NCBI RefSeq assembly: GCF_019175385.1 | Contig: NC_083339.1 | Location: 79,628,307-79,692,306, forward strand | Direction of reading: 5' to 3' | Origin: Lycium barbarum | Taxonomy: Eukaryota; Streptophyta; Magnoliopsida; Solanales; Solanaceae | Length of the DNA stretch: 64,000 nt | Shown here: positions 11,166-21,600 of the stretch, piece by piece | How the letters are laid out: each line of letters starts with the position of its first letter | How positions within the stretch are numbered: position 1 is the stretch's first letter | Program-made: the position numbers and the translations under genes | Notes under the pieces: model-generated | Told to the model about the DNA's origin: nothing | Databases searched by the model: none | The model's input: only the letters and a program-made list of their open reading frames with translations

Positions 11166-12236
11166 TTTGCGAACAATCATGTTGTCCCTTTGTCGGACAT
11201 TTGAAAGTAATAATGCAATGTTATGCGGTGCCTTTGCAGTGCGGGCATTTGAAAGCAGTAATGCATATGCAGTGCGATGCTTTTGAAGAAATGATGTCCT
11301 ATTAAAGGCGGACGAGTCTAAAATGTATAGTTATCCTCGAGGTGTGATATTGATGCCTCCAGCGGTCTTGGGAGATGCCTTCAGCTGTCTTTGGAAACTT
11401 AACAATGATTCCTGCAAAGTTCAGAGTAAAATTGTTAAAGCTGGTAAAGTATATGATAAAATAATTGATAAAGTATGGAGTAAAGTGGTGGAATAGCCGT
11501 CTGGCTCATGATGTTGATGGTATCGTGACAGGCCAAATTTAGGACACGTAATCCTGATTTGATTCACCTTCAATCTCGTCAACCTACAAAAACAGGTGTA
11601 TAAAGTTATAAAATTATTTTGATAAAAATAAATTAAAAGATAAAGCCGTATGGTTTTTTGAGGCGAGGCCACAATGGGCCAAAGGATGCTTTTCTGCCAT
11701 GATTGATAGACTTGACTGTTGATCTCGCGCTTTTAGGTTCCTGCACTCAAAGAAAAATTCTTAGTTTGGGAGGGGGAAGTTGATTCGTGTTGACTCGAAG
11801 CTTGACGTTGTTGGCGTTCCATTTGTCTTGTTTGTTTGGATCTTGTGATCTCCGTTCAAGCCTCGGTAGATGAACAATAGTGAATCAATTGAAAGAAAGT
11901 ATTTCATTTGAAAGGTAGGTATGTAAGTATATGTATAAGGAAATGTAACTATATGTATATAAGTTGTGAAATATATATGTGTAAATGTATGTATGTAAGG
12001 AAAGATATATATGTAAATGTATGTAAGTTGTAAAATATTTGTGCCAACTTCAGATTGTGATACTTCTGAAACAATTGAAAAGTCATTTGTCTATACTATT
12101 TCCTGTCTGGTAGCCTTAAACTTGTCAATGTCCAACCGTTCCTTTGTCTATTTCTTTTTAAAATATGCCCCAGTTTTGGGTTCAGAAGGGTATGCTAAAC
12201 TTATGTTGTGGTGTGACCGAACCTTGTTTAGGCTGC

Positions 12237-12679
12237 CTACGTATCCTTCCAAAGGAATCAGGTTAGAACGTAGTTCGGAAGGTATATAAAAAAATGGTTT
12301 GAAATTTTCTCATAAAGGGACCGAACCCGATGTGGATTGCCTACGTATCCCACCAAAGGAATCAGGTCAGCGTAGTTCTGTTCTGTGAATGATAAAGGTT
12401 TGTTGGATTTCTAACTAAACATGACTGAGCCATATGTTAATAGTCTACGAATCTCGCCGAGGGAATCAGGCCATATGTAGTTTTCCTTGTATAAGGATTT
12501 TTGGATTCTTTGTTGTAATGCAACTGAACCCTATGTGGGCTGTCTACGTATCCCCCCATGGGAATCAGGTTAGCGTAGTTCGTACGCATGCAAAATCTTT
12601 TGATTTTTTGTTCTAAATGCAATCGAACCCTATGTGGGCTGCCTATGTATCCCACCACGGGAATCAAGTCGGAACGTAG
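12237..12679 (-). repeat. T2 array of five CTACG/CGTAG hairpin modules
   Basis: Five copies at 12237-12273, 12341-12375, 12445-12480, 12544-12578 and 12643-12679, spaced about 100 bp. In the minus sense each reads CTACG, then CCTGATTCC, a short loop and GG, then GATACGTAG. The outer CTACG/CGTAG and the inner CC/GG can pair. T6 carries two relatives at 35169-35206 and 35327-35367 in its own sense strand. Confidence 0.7.
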
Positions 12680-13239
12680 TTCGTACCGGTTGTTAAAGGA
12701 AAGGTTACGAACTAGGTTGTCTTTCCTAATGTCTTCGTTTGATCTCTTCTTAGATTGCTAGCTTTCAGGCTTATGTTATCACCTATCGGCTATTTCAATT
12801 CTTTTGAGCGGAATCTCGTCTTGTCCCTAGTTTCGGGATGTATGTTGTTTATTTGTTCATGTCACAATCGTAGAGTTGGCAGATTTGATAATTATAGTAG
12901 AAAATAACAATAATAGATGATTAAGGAAAATTAGAAATGCATTCATAGTTTTCGCGATTATGCTTCCGAAAGATGAAGCAAAGCAAACAAAAGTTTTGAG
13001 CATGATTCAAGCTTTTAAAAATAAAAGTTCACTACATGTTCATGCTACCAAGGCTTCCGACGGATCGGGGATGGAGTACAAGTCCAATTCTTCAGAGTCT
13101 CCCCTGGTTCGGCACTTCGTGTGATAGGTGTCTCGATGTTGAGAGTAGTTGTAGCAGTAATCTTCATGTGTGTTTGTCTTTGGATTGTTCATGGGAACGA
13201 CAAAAGTTGATGACAGGTCCCTTTCCGCACTGGACTCCT

Positions 13240-15282
13240 TCAAATCTTGGCATCTCCGTGAGCAGGCAAAGGATTGTTGACCACATTGGGCTTAGCTTCA
13301 GCGAGCTGGATCACTCCTTCCTTAATCAGGGTTTCGATTTTGTTTTTAAGCCCATAGCAATCTTCAATGGCGTGCCCAGCCACTCCAGAATGGTAGGCAC
13401 AACGCTTGGAACCATCAAACCATTTTGGGATAGGATCGGGAATTTTCCCCTCAATCGGTTGTATTACGCCTGCTTCTTTCATTCTTTCAAACAATTGAGC
13501 CAAGGGTTCAGCGATCCGAGTGTAGTTACGGGTGTTTCTGGTGTCAAGGTTTGGACGAGCTCAAGGTGCAGCAGGTGGTCGATTTTGGTAAGTTGGAGTT
13601 TGGATGGGTTGATACGGACGTGGGTTTTGATGTGGAGGTGCTCGGGGTTGGTAGTAGTTAGCTTGGGTGTTGTAGACAGGGTAAGGAGATAGTGGAGCTT
13701 GGTAGGGTTCGGGGTAGTGGTAAGGGTAGAAAGGTTGTTGTGGGTGGTTAAAATATGGAATGGCTTGGCTCGGCTCCTGCCCTCGGACGTTCATGACTGC
13801 AGCGACATCCTCCTTCTTCTTTTTAACCCCGTTGATAGAACCAGATTGAATAGCTTTGTTTATTGCTTGTAAAGCAATAAGATCCTGAATTTTCCCCGAT
13901 TTGATTCCTTCTTCTAAGGCTTCTCCCATTCGGACAACTTCTGTGAATTTTTGTCCCATCATACCTATCATTTTCTCGTAAAATATGCCAGCCTGGCATT
14001 CAATGAAGGTAGCAGTCATTTCTCTATCATTCATCGGAGGTTGAACCTTGGCCGCTTCTGACCTCCAACGTAGCGCATACTCGCGGAATGTCTCAGCTAC
14101 TTTCTTGGTCAACTTAGTCATGTAGACTTTTTCCGGCGTGATATCGGTGTTAAAACTGAATCTGTCCATAAAGTCTTGTGCCATGTCACTCCAACCACGC
14201 CATTTACGGACGTCCTATTGTGTATACCAAGTAAGTGCCTCGCCAGATAAGCTTCTTATGAAGAGCTTCATCCTTATGTTCTGGTCTCTGCCCACTCCAA
14301 CCAGTTTGTCACAATAAGCCCTTAAGTGTGTATGAGGGTCGCCTGTTCCATTGAACGTATCAAATTTTGGCGGTTTGTAGCCTACGGGTAAATCGACGTC
14401 AGGTTGAACACAGAGATCGTCATATTCTACACTCTTAGTTCCTCTAGCAACTTGAAGGTTTCTCATTGCTTCTTTGAGACTGTGGATCTCTTTTAGCCAT
14501 ATATTATCTGCCCCTGCCTTTGCATCTTTTTCCATTTCTTCGTATTGATCTACCTCGGGTTGGAGCCTGATCGTTACTGGGTTGGTAAAGGCTTGTGTTT
14601 CTGTGGCATATACCGGAGGAACACATTGTGCATTTGGGGTGACAAAGTGTGCCCCGTGTATATGCTGGGTTGGATAAGTTTGGACGATGGGGGTGTTTTG
14701 GACAAGAGGTGGTGTGTTATGATTGGTGTTTATAGGTGGTTGATTTGGTGGGTTTAGAGGAGTGGTCGTGGATAGTGAATTAATGTTGGTGAGTAAAGGA
14801 ACATAGGGAGTGTGAACTAGCGGTTGACTTGGTGGGGGAGTATAGGCGGATGATGGATTTGGGGGATTTGCGGGGGTGATCGGAGGTAAGTTGTTGTTGG
14901 TAGGTGCATTATTTTGGGGAGGAAAATGCTCAGGAACTGGGGATTCGAGTGATGGGAAACGAGGTGGGTCTGGTGCAGTATTTCTAGGTTCAAGAGGTGA
15001 ATTGTGGAGTGTGATGGATAAATTGGTCAAGTCCCTAACCCGATTTAGTTCTCCACGTAGATTCCTAATTTCTTGAGTCAGGCGGGCGATATGTTCATCC
15101 TGTTGAATAGTAGTTCCGTGTTCGGAAGTCTCGGGCGGATCGCTAGAGATCACGATGTTTTCCACACCAGTCGAAATAGATGCGGCCGGATCAGACATAG
15201 TAATTTCATTTCCTTGAACAACCCAATTACGTTCCGGTAACGATGACGTCTTTGACCTTGTGATGTAAGGATGGTCGTCCAT
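13240..15282 (-). pseudogene. T2 gag (Tat/Ogre-type capsid protein, two internal stops)
   Basis: Reads from ATG at 15282 leftwards. The N-terminal part (355 codons) begins MDDHPYITRSKT, has a short coiled-coil-like stretch (HIARLTQEIRNLRGELNRV), a long Pro/Asn/Thr-rich linker, then the conserved capsid core with YKPPKFDTFNGTGDPHTHLR and LTWYTQ. A TAG at 14215-14217 interrupts it; the same frame continues as DMAQDFMDRF with FREYALRWRSEA, a Pro/Tyr-rich segment, a TGA at 13561-13563, then CAYHSGVAGHAIEDCYGLK, a zinc-knuckle-like region, ending at 13240. Gag packages element RNA into particles. Two stops in an otherwise intact frame suggest recent inactivation, or copying from an already defective parent. 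Confidence 0.88.
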
Positions 15283-16392
15283 CGAGTGTCAACACGAATC
15301 AACTCTCTTTTGGGGAATAAGAAAAAAAAACATAAAGTATAAATGATGTTAGTCTCGTGAACATCTTTAGGTAAAGTCATTATCACGTAAAGTCAAGTAA
15401 GTCATGTAGCAAATAATTCATCAAATAAAGTCAAACAAGTTGTCAAACAAGTATAAACGATTATATCAAAACAAATAACGCGTCCTAATATGCGTGTGAC
15501 CTCTTTGTACCAGAGGTGGGCCTAACGTTATTTGAAGGGTAAAATGTGCCATAATATGTCATCCCGTTGCTTTGATTAATTAAACAGATTCTATTTCTCA
15601 AAAAATAAAGTACAAAATAATGTAATATTTATTACATGTCCAATGAATACAACATAAAGTGTTTCCTAAAATAAAGTAAATAAAATTTCCTATGTTTAAC
15701 TTCTGGTTCCATTTGTGATGTCCTTGATCTTCGTCATTTGTTGTACTCCAATGCAAATCCATACCTGTCATAGAACGTTAGTCATTCCCTCCCTCCTAAA
15801 GTTTAATTAATTTAGAGCAAATAGTCAATATTTAGGCACAATTATCCTTCAAACATGCACATAAAGTATGATTAGTGTCACTTGGGGTCGTGAACCCGCT
15901 TGGACGTTTTGGTAAAGTTGTCTAATGGGTTTAATACACCAAGGGTATTAAACCTCCTAGGTTATAAAATGTATGCTCTTAATAAAGGGTGTTGGTTTAG
16001 CTCTATCTTAGGCTAACTAAGAGTGGGTTTACTAGACGCAAGGTTCCCGAGCGGACAACTCGAGTGAGAAGGCTACGCGGTCCCCGTTACTCGGGCACCC
16101 CGCGCATATGCCAACTCTCCTAAAATTTGGATTCTATGAAACAATTTTGCGGGTGCGCAAAACACACCTCACGTGTACGTGTGATAGTGAGAGTTTCCAG
16201 AAGTGGAAGAAAAATGAATGGAATGACAGTTTATCAAAGCAGTAACACATAAACAGTTTATATCAAACAAACAGTTTATATCAACAAACAATTAATAGCA
16301 TGTAAAAAACAGTTAACAAATAAATAAAGTAATTTCAAATAAGCACACAAAGCCTATTAGACTAAGTCCGTTATGGTTAAAACCTAAGTGAT
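15283..16392 (-). other. T2 leader between primer site and gag
   Basis: A 1.1-kb AT-rich stretch downstream of the primer site and upstream of gag in the minus sense. No ORF of note and no known motif found. Ogre-type elements often have a leader here; packaging signals would be expected but cannot be recognised by eye. Confidence 0.6.
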
Positions 16393-16410
16393 TCCCCAGC
16401 GGAGTCGCCA
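16393..16410 (-). other. T2 primer-binding site (tRNA-Arg type)
   Basis: The minus strand reads TGGCGACTCCGCTGGGGA three bases from the end of the right LTR. This 18-mer is the kind of primer site known from Ogre/Tat elements, complementary to a tRNA-Arg 3' end. T3 has the variant TGGTGACTCTGCTGGGGA at 25956. Confidence 0.8.
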
Positions 16411-16413
16411 AGC

Positions 16414-18697
16414 TGTCACACCCCATTTTAACCCGGGTTAAATTAGAAGTACGACATATTGGAGATTCCTATTTTTGTTTGTTGTTAAGGAGTCGCCACC
16501 TAATTATTTATGGTGAATTAGGACACCTAAAGTTTATTAAAGTAGTTATCTAAAGTTGATTGTGTTTAAGGTCTGCGAAACTTAAGATTCTAGGTAAGGG
16601 TTCAATTAGTCTAAAGGGAAGGTATTAGGCATCCTTTAAGACCCATTAACAATGATTAACCGACAGGACCCAAATTTAATTAGGCTAAGTGTAAATGATA
16701 ATATTACAGAAAAAGGAAAGTAATTTTATAAGTATGACAAAAATTGTAGATAGATATGTAAGAAAGCTACTTAAAATATAACTTGTAAAAAATAATAATT
16801 TCGTATAAAACAAGATTTTAAATGCTATTTAAAAGTGAGATTTACGAAAGAGTAATAATTCAATATAGATTGTTATAACAAATATATGTTCGAAGCGCTA
16901 AAAAAGAGCTAAAGCGAGAAAAGTTACCTGTTAAATTAATTTGTCTTTTATTTCTCAAATGAGTTAGCATTAGTGCCAAATAGGTAATGTTTTAAGTTTT
17001 CTTAGGATAGTAAGGTAAATAGCGATTCTTTTAACCCAAAATATGTAGGCATACTATTTGAAAACCAATTACTCAAATAAATGTTATGGATACTATAAAA
17101 TCGTTTGGAACATAAATAGGAAATTAAACCCATGGAACTAATTGTTGGTTCTCCCTAAATTAACTAACCATGACTTCTAAAACTATCCATACTAATTCCT
17201 ACAATTCTTTTAAGCTAAGAATAAAGGACAGAAAAGTGTTAGTCCAAATAATACAAGTCAGGCATAAAATGAAGCTGAAGCACAAAATAAAATTAAATGG
17301 GTTTAATCCATTTTTTATGGACTGCTGCTACAGTCCGTTTTGCTAGCAGGCTTTGGCCCAAATTTTATGTATTGCTGTTGCGTCACTGTTCACGTCATTG
17401 GGCTTAAGCCCAACAATCTGTTTTATATTGCTGCTGTGGGCTGCCTTTTGTTGGCGCAGTGAATTGGGGTGTCGATGTCTCGAATCTACGCTCGAACACG
17501 AACGAACCCGATTCAAAAAAAGTTTCAAACCGAAAGGGTAAAAGTAAAGTAATTGGTGGCTGTTCTTTTTCAAGTAAGGTTCTCTTTTGTGATTAAACTT
17601 GTGTTTTGTAGGGAATTTGGATTCCAAATCCTAGGTTTTCGATTTGTGCTTCCCCAAAAAAAAACAATCCCCCCCTTTGCTAAGAACTTAAAGCCCTCTT
17701 TTATAGTAGATGAAAACTAGGGTTTTCGGTTTCTTCAAGAATGCCAGCGACCGAAATTTTGGGCCCCCACCCCAACGGTATCCTTTGAATCGAGTTAAAT
17801 GGACCCGTTATCTGTATGTGATTCGACTTTGGTATCCTCAAAAATGCCCGATTCTCTGTCAACGACAGAGCTTTAGATAAAACAAACGTATAGACAACTT
17901 GTTGTATGAAAACGGGTAGGCAGAGAGAAGTGGAAGAGGCAGAGGCATGGTGGGAGTGGTGAAGCAGAGGCGTGGTGGAGCGAAGTGGGGAACAAAGGAG
18001 ACAGAGGTGTGGGGGACAAGAAGAAGTGGGGAGCAGGTGAAGAGGCAGAGCGAACGTGGGAGAGAGGAAGGGAAGAGAGAGGCGGCTAGGGTTTCGAAGG
18101 GAAGGAGAAGAACGTGGGAGAAGAGAGAGAAGAGCGGGGTGGGGGTGTGCGGCGGTGAGGATGAAGAAGGGAAAGAGAGCGAGGGTTTAGGGTAAAAGAA
18201 TAAGGGGGTGGGCTGGACCGGTTATTAAGAGAAGTGGGCTGGTCCAATTAAAGTGTGGGCTGTTCCAATTAAAGTGTATTTTAGTTGGGCTGAAAATGTG
18301 GGGTTGTTGATGTGGGTTGAGTATTAAAATGTGGGTTGCTTATTTGGGTAGCGAAATAATATTGTGTTGGTATTTTGGGCCATTAATTTGGCTGAAAATT
18401 GTTGATCCTTCCTCCGCTATTTAATTATTTTTGGGCTTCTAATTTAATAACTGGTAAAGATGATAAATAATTAATATGTAAAAAAAAAAAAATTTGCAAA
18501 GTGTTGTCTTGTAATTAATTTAATGAGTCCAAACCCGAAAACGAGACGATGACTAACCGTTCAAAATTTGTGATAAAAGTAGTGATATTAATAGTAGTAG
18601 CAAATAAAATATTGTGAAAAATAAAGTATTTAGCTCGTCAGTAAATTTAGAAACCCGAGTAAATTAAATAAAAGAGGGACAAAATTGGGTGTCAACA
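16414..18697 (-). repeat. T2 5' LTR (right copy)
   Basis: 2284 bp, nearly identical to 6923-9203. It begins TGTCACACCCC on + and ends GTCAACA, next to target ATAAG. Visible differences from the other LTR are mostly single transitions plus length changes in A-runs (for example near 17655 and 18481). Confidence 0.93.
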
Positions 18698-18702
18698 ATA
18701 AG

Positions 18703-19486
18703 TTATGATGAATTCATGATGACACGATTCCACCGTGCCTAGATGGCCGGACATGTTACCGCTACGGCGGGCTGCTTATGGTTCCACCATGCCTGAATGG
18801 CCGGACATGTCACCGCTAATGCGGGCTGCTTGTGAGTACACCGTGCCTAGAAGGCCAGACATGATCACCACTAGTGGGCGGCGTATGATGGCTGCCCGGA
18901 CGCGGGTTAATGATGATGATATATGTGATATGTTTAAAATGCATTTACTCTTAAAAGCTAAGCAGGTTATATCTTCACCTTATGTTTCATGGTTTCTTTA
19001 TTATGCTCATTTTATTCATGCCTTACATACTCAGTACAATGCTCCTACTGACGTCCTTTTCTTCGGACGCTGTGTTCATGCGCACAGGTAGACAGGGAGA
19101 TGATCCAGATTTGTAGGGGCTATCAACCGACTTTGAGAGCACTCCATTGTTCTGGAGGTGCCGTTGCTTTATTATTTTGTGTACATATATTTTGGGCACG
19201 ACGGGGTCCTGTCCCGTCCATATGTCTAGTACTCTAGTAGAGGCTCGTAGATACGTATGTGTGGGTAGCATGGTCTCACGATGTCCTTACTCTATATATG
19301 TTATTTTGATAGCCGAAGGGCTTATGTATATAAAGGTAAATATGTTTCAAAGTGAAAATGGTTTTCCTATGATTATAAGCATGAGAATAATGAATGAATG
19401 CAGGATGAGTATGATGAGTAATAGAAGGAGTTATGCTTGGTGGTTAGCTCCGGGTACCCGTCATGGCCCCTAGTCGGGTCGTGACA
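18703..19486 (+). repeat. T1 3' LTR, right piece
   Basis: Continues the T1 LTR after T2. It holds two hairpin-repeat units (18727-18905), the double hairpin (19031-19069, one mismatch at the loop-closing pair of the first stem), the third hairpin (19200-19218), and the end GGTCGTGACA. It aligns with T1s 2180-3038. Confidence 0.92.
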
Positions 19487-19927
19487 TGTAGCTAGGCCCA
19501 TTTTAAGGGTATATGTGGTTAGAAGCCCGGTAGAGAATCATAATTTTGCTCAAGACCAACAAGATATGTTAAATGATTAATTGGATAGGGTGGATATAGA
19601 TATTCCAGATAATGGAAGTGGGGGTGACTAGATTCATATACCTGAAGTTGCGAGCAATACACCGGGCATGTCACAATCAACACAGTCCAGGCATGTTCAA
19701 GATGATGAAACAAGTTTTTATATGAGAATGTCATTCAAGAAAAAGGAAGAACTAGCAACTTCATTGAAACTAGCAACAAGTTTTTGTACATCGCGTATTG
19801 TGTATTGTTTCAGATGTGTACATCCAGAGTGCAAGTGGTGGCTGAGGGTTGTGAAGCTTATAAGTTCTGACAAATTCTGCATCAGAACCTACGTAAAGTA
19901 ACACACATATGGTTTTGAGCATATTAC
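19487..19927 (+). pseudogene. MuDR-type transposase N-terminal remnant (MULE)
   Basis: A short frame around 19668-19901 encodes SFYMRMSFKKKEELATSLKL, then VYCFRCVHPECKWWLRVVKL and FCIRTYVK, the pattern of the MuDR/MULE transposase N-terminal DNA-binding region: F.NKEEL motif, CxxxxC-type cysteines with CKW.LR, then the HT...HIT segment read after a stop at 19900. In-frame remnants upstream are interrupted by stops near 19587 and 19629. The fragment is bounded by the T1 LTR end on the left and the T3 LTR on the right, so the rest of the transposon is displaced or lost. It is a DNA-transposon relic and the oldest identifiable layer. Confidence 0.7.
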
Positions 19928-20278
19928 TGTAGACACGTGATTTTTGACTCTCCTTTAGGTTTACACCATTTTTGGAGTTAATTGTTGTAACACCTCAGAC
20001 CTTTAACTTAAGTTTTGACCATGTCTCTAGACTTAGATAACCAGATAAAGAATGTGGGAATTGAAAATTTCTCTTCAGTTGTCAGATGGGGATTTACGCC
20101 CCAGAATACGGACCGTATTTCAGTATACAACCCGTATTCCAAATCGTAACTTGGCATCTAAATCACTGTGCATTCCGGAAATTGGCTTAGGAAATTTTAG
20201 AGTTAAATACGGACCGCATTTTGAGATACGGCCCATATTTGATGGTCGTCTTTGGTAAGGAGTTGTACAGTGTTTCTG

Positions 20279-20738
20279 TGATGTGATTCTTCGAGTTAAC
20301 AAAGAACCAATCGACCAGGATCTTATTCTTGAAGCGATTGATGGGCAAAATTCAACAAACGGACGTAAATCGGGCTATAGTTCTCGGAATTATGTGTTTT
20401 CAAGATGAGGAGAAAGATGACGTTTTGAACTATAAAAATAACTATTGAATCGTTTAAATCAAGTAAGTATTAAAGGCGGAATGATGGAAAGAAAATTAGG
20501 GTTCTGGATATGAACTAGAACGAATTTTAATCAAGAACCGCGTTCTTGAATGATCAAAACAAATAAAGGTCCTAAGTCACCACTTGAAATCAATTAACGT
20601 GATAAAGAAACACCACACGCTATTGAAAACAAGATAAAGACTATCACCACCTTGCTTGGAACCAAAAACAAGGATAAAGAACACCAAATAGAGAAAATAA
20701 CTCTATTGCAAACTAGGGTTTATGCTCAAAAACGTGAA
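20279..20738 (-). repeat. Inverted partial LTR of T5, head-to-head with T5
   Basis: This 460-bp segment is the reverse complement of 21110-21569, with several mismatches. It begins exactly at the LTR terminus (TGATGTGATTC on +) and stops where the intact T5 LTR begins (20739). It is a second, truncated T5-family LTR in opposite orientation. The two arms, separated by about 370 bp, could fold into a long hairpin. Confidence 0.88.
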
Positions 20739-21569
20739 TGATGAAAGATGAAGAAGATCAAGAAATCCAAGAAAATCAAGAAACACAAGATTGAAATTCA
20801 AGAAAAAGAAAAGTCCAAGAAGCTCAAGTTTGAAGATTATTTCCCATTCTTGTTTCTTGAATCCTTTTCTAAATAGGTTTCTTGTTTCTTGATTTATATT
20901 ATAGTAGGATTTAATTTCCTATCATTAGTAGGATCTTTAGCCTAGTTCTAGTAGGATTCTAGTTTTTTTTATTCTTTTCCTTGTAGAATAGGGATTTTAT
21001 TTTCCTTGTTTTTAGTTATTTCCTTTCTAGAGTAGAATATGGATTTGTAGTCATAAAAGAAGAGAACCTAGGCCTATATAAAGGGTTCTCATGACTTGTA
21101 AATATACTATTCACGTTTTGAGCAGAAACCTAAATTTTGCAATAGAGTTATTTTCTCTATTTGGTGTTCTTTATCCTTGTTTTTGGCTCCAAGCAAGGTG
21201 GTGATAGTCTTTATCTTGTTTTCAATAGCGTGTGGTGTTTCTTTATCACGTTAATTGATTTCAAGTGGTGACTTAGGAACTTTATTTGTTTTGATCATTC
21301 AAGAACGCGGTTCTTGATTAAAATTCGTTCTAGTTCATACCCAAAACCTTAATTTTCTTTCCATCGTGCCGACCTCAATACTTACTTGATGTAAACGATT
21401 CAATAGTTATTTTTATAGTTCAAAACTTCATCTTTCTCCTCGTCTTGAAAACACATAATTCCGAGAACTATAGACCGATTTACGTCCGTTTCTTGAATCT
21501 GCCCATCAAATCGCTTCAAGAACAAGATCCTGGTCGATTGGTTCTTTGTTAACTCGAAGAATCACATCA
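20739..21569 (+). repeat. T5 5' LTR
   Basis: 831 bp, TGATGAAAGATG to AATCACATCA. The right end is set by the primer site 3 bp later and by the start of the inverted copy at 20279, which matches exactly this terminus. TATATAAAGGG near 21076 is a good TATA box. Confidence 0.88.
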
Positions 21570-21572
21570 ATT

Positions 21573-21584
21573 TGGTATCAGAGC
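21573..21584 (+). other. T5 primer-binding site (tRNA-iMet)
   Basis: TGGTATCAGAGC, the classical complement of the plant initiator tRNA-Met 3' end, is 3 bp from the LTR terminus. Confidence 0.92.
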
Positions 21585-21600
21585 ACAGTTGAAGAGTAGG

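Larger units (their letters stand above)
9217..13239 (-). other. T2 3' untranslated region with repeats
   Basis: About 4 kb between the end of gag and the 3' LTR where pol would stand in an autonomous relative. No pol motif is visible on either strand. It holds three short tandem-repeat families (9955-11330) and five copies of a hairpin module (12237-12679), annotated separately. The rest (9217-9954, 11331-12236, 12680-13239) is AT-rich with no recognised content. Confidence 0.8.
6923..18697 (-). mobile_element. T2: young Tat/Ogre-like gag-only LTR retrotransposon
   Basis: An 11.8-kb element on the minus strand with LTRs of 2281 bp (6923-9203) and 2284 bp (16414-18697) that differ at only about 15-20 positions by eye, and a perfect target duplication ATAAG (6918-6922, 18698-18702). 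On the minus strand the LTR opens TGTTGACACCC and closes GTGTGACA, the Tat/Ogre form. The primer site matches the tRNA-Arg type reported for Ogre elements. The only coding region recognised is gag; there is no protease, RT or integrase, so it resembles the TR-GAG class of non-autonomous elements. Tandem-repeat arrays fill the space between gag and the 3' LTR, as known for Ogre relatives. Confidence 0.9.
1..19486 (+). mobile_element. T1: Tekay/Del-type chromovirus, 3' part, nested
   Basis: This is the 3' portion of a Ty3/gypsy element running off the left edge of the window. Domain order is reverse transcriptase, RNase H, integrase, chromodomain, polypurine tract, 3' LTR, which is the gypsy (not copia) order; the C-terminal chromodomain and the long LTR (about 2.44 kb without the insertion) fit the Tekay/Del chromovirus clade. 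Two insertions split it: solo LTR T1s at 455-3038 in the pol gene and the complete element T2 at 6923-18697 in the 3' LTR. Several stops and frameshifts in pol make it a dead copy. Its left target duplication lies outside the window, so the right boundary at 19486 rests on the LTR end TGACA. Confidence 0.9.

Noticed and set aside
13036..13692. + strand ORF of 218 codons
   Set aside because: It is antisense to T2 gag, whose protein motifs on the minus strand are clear.
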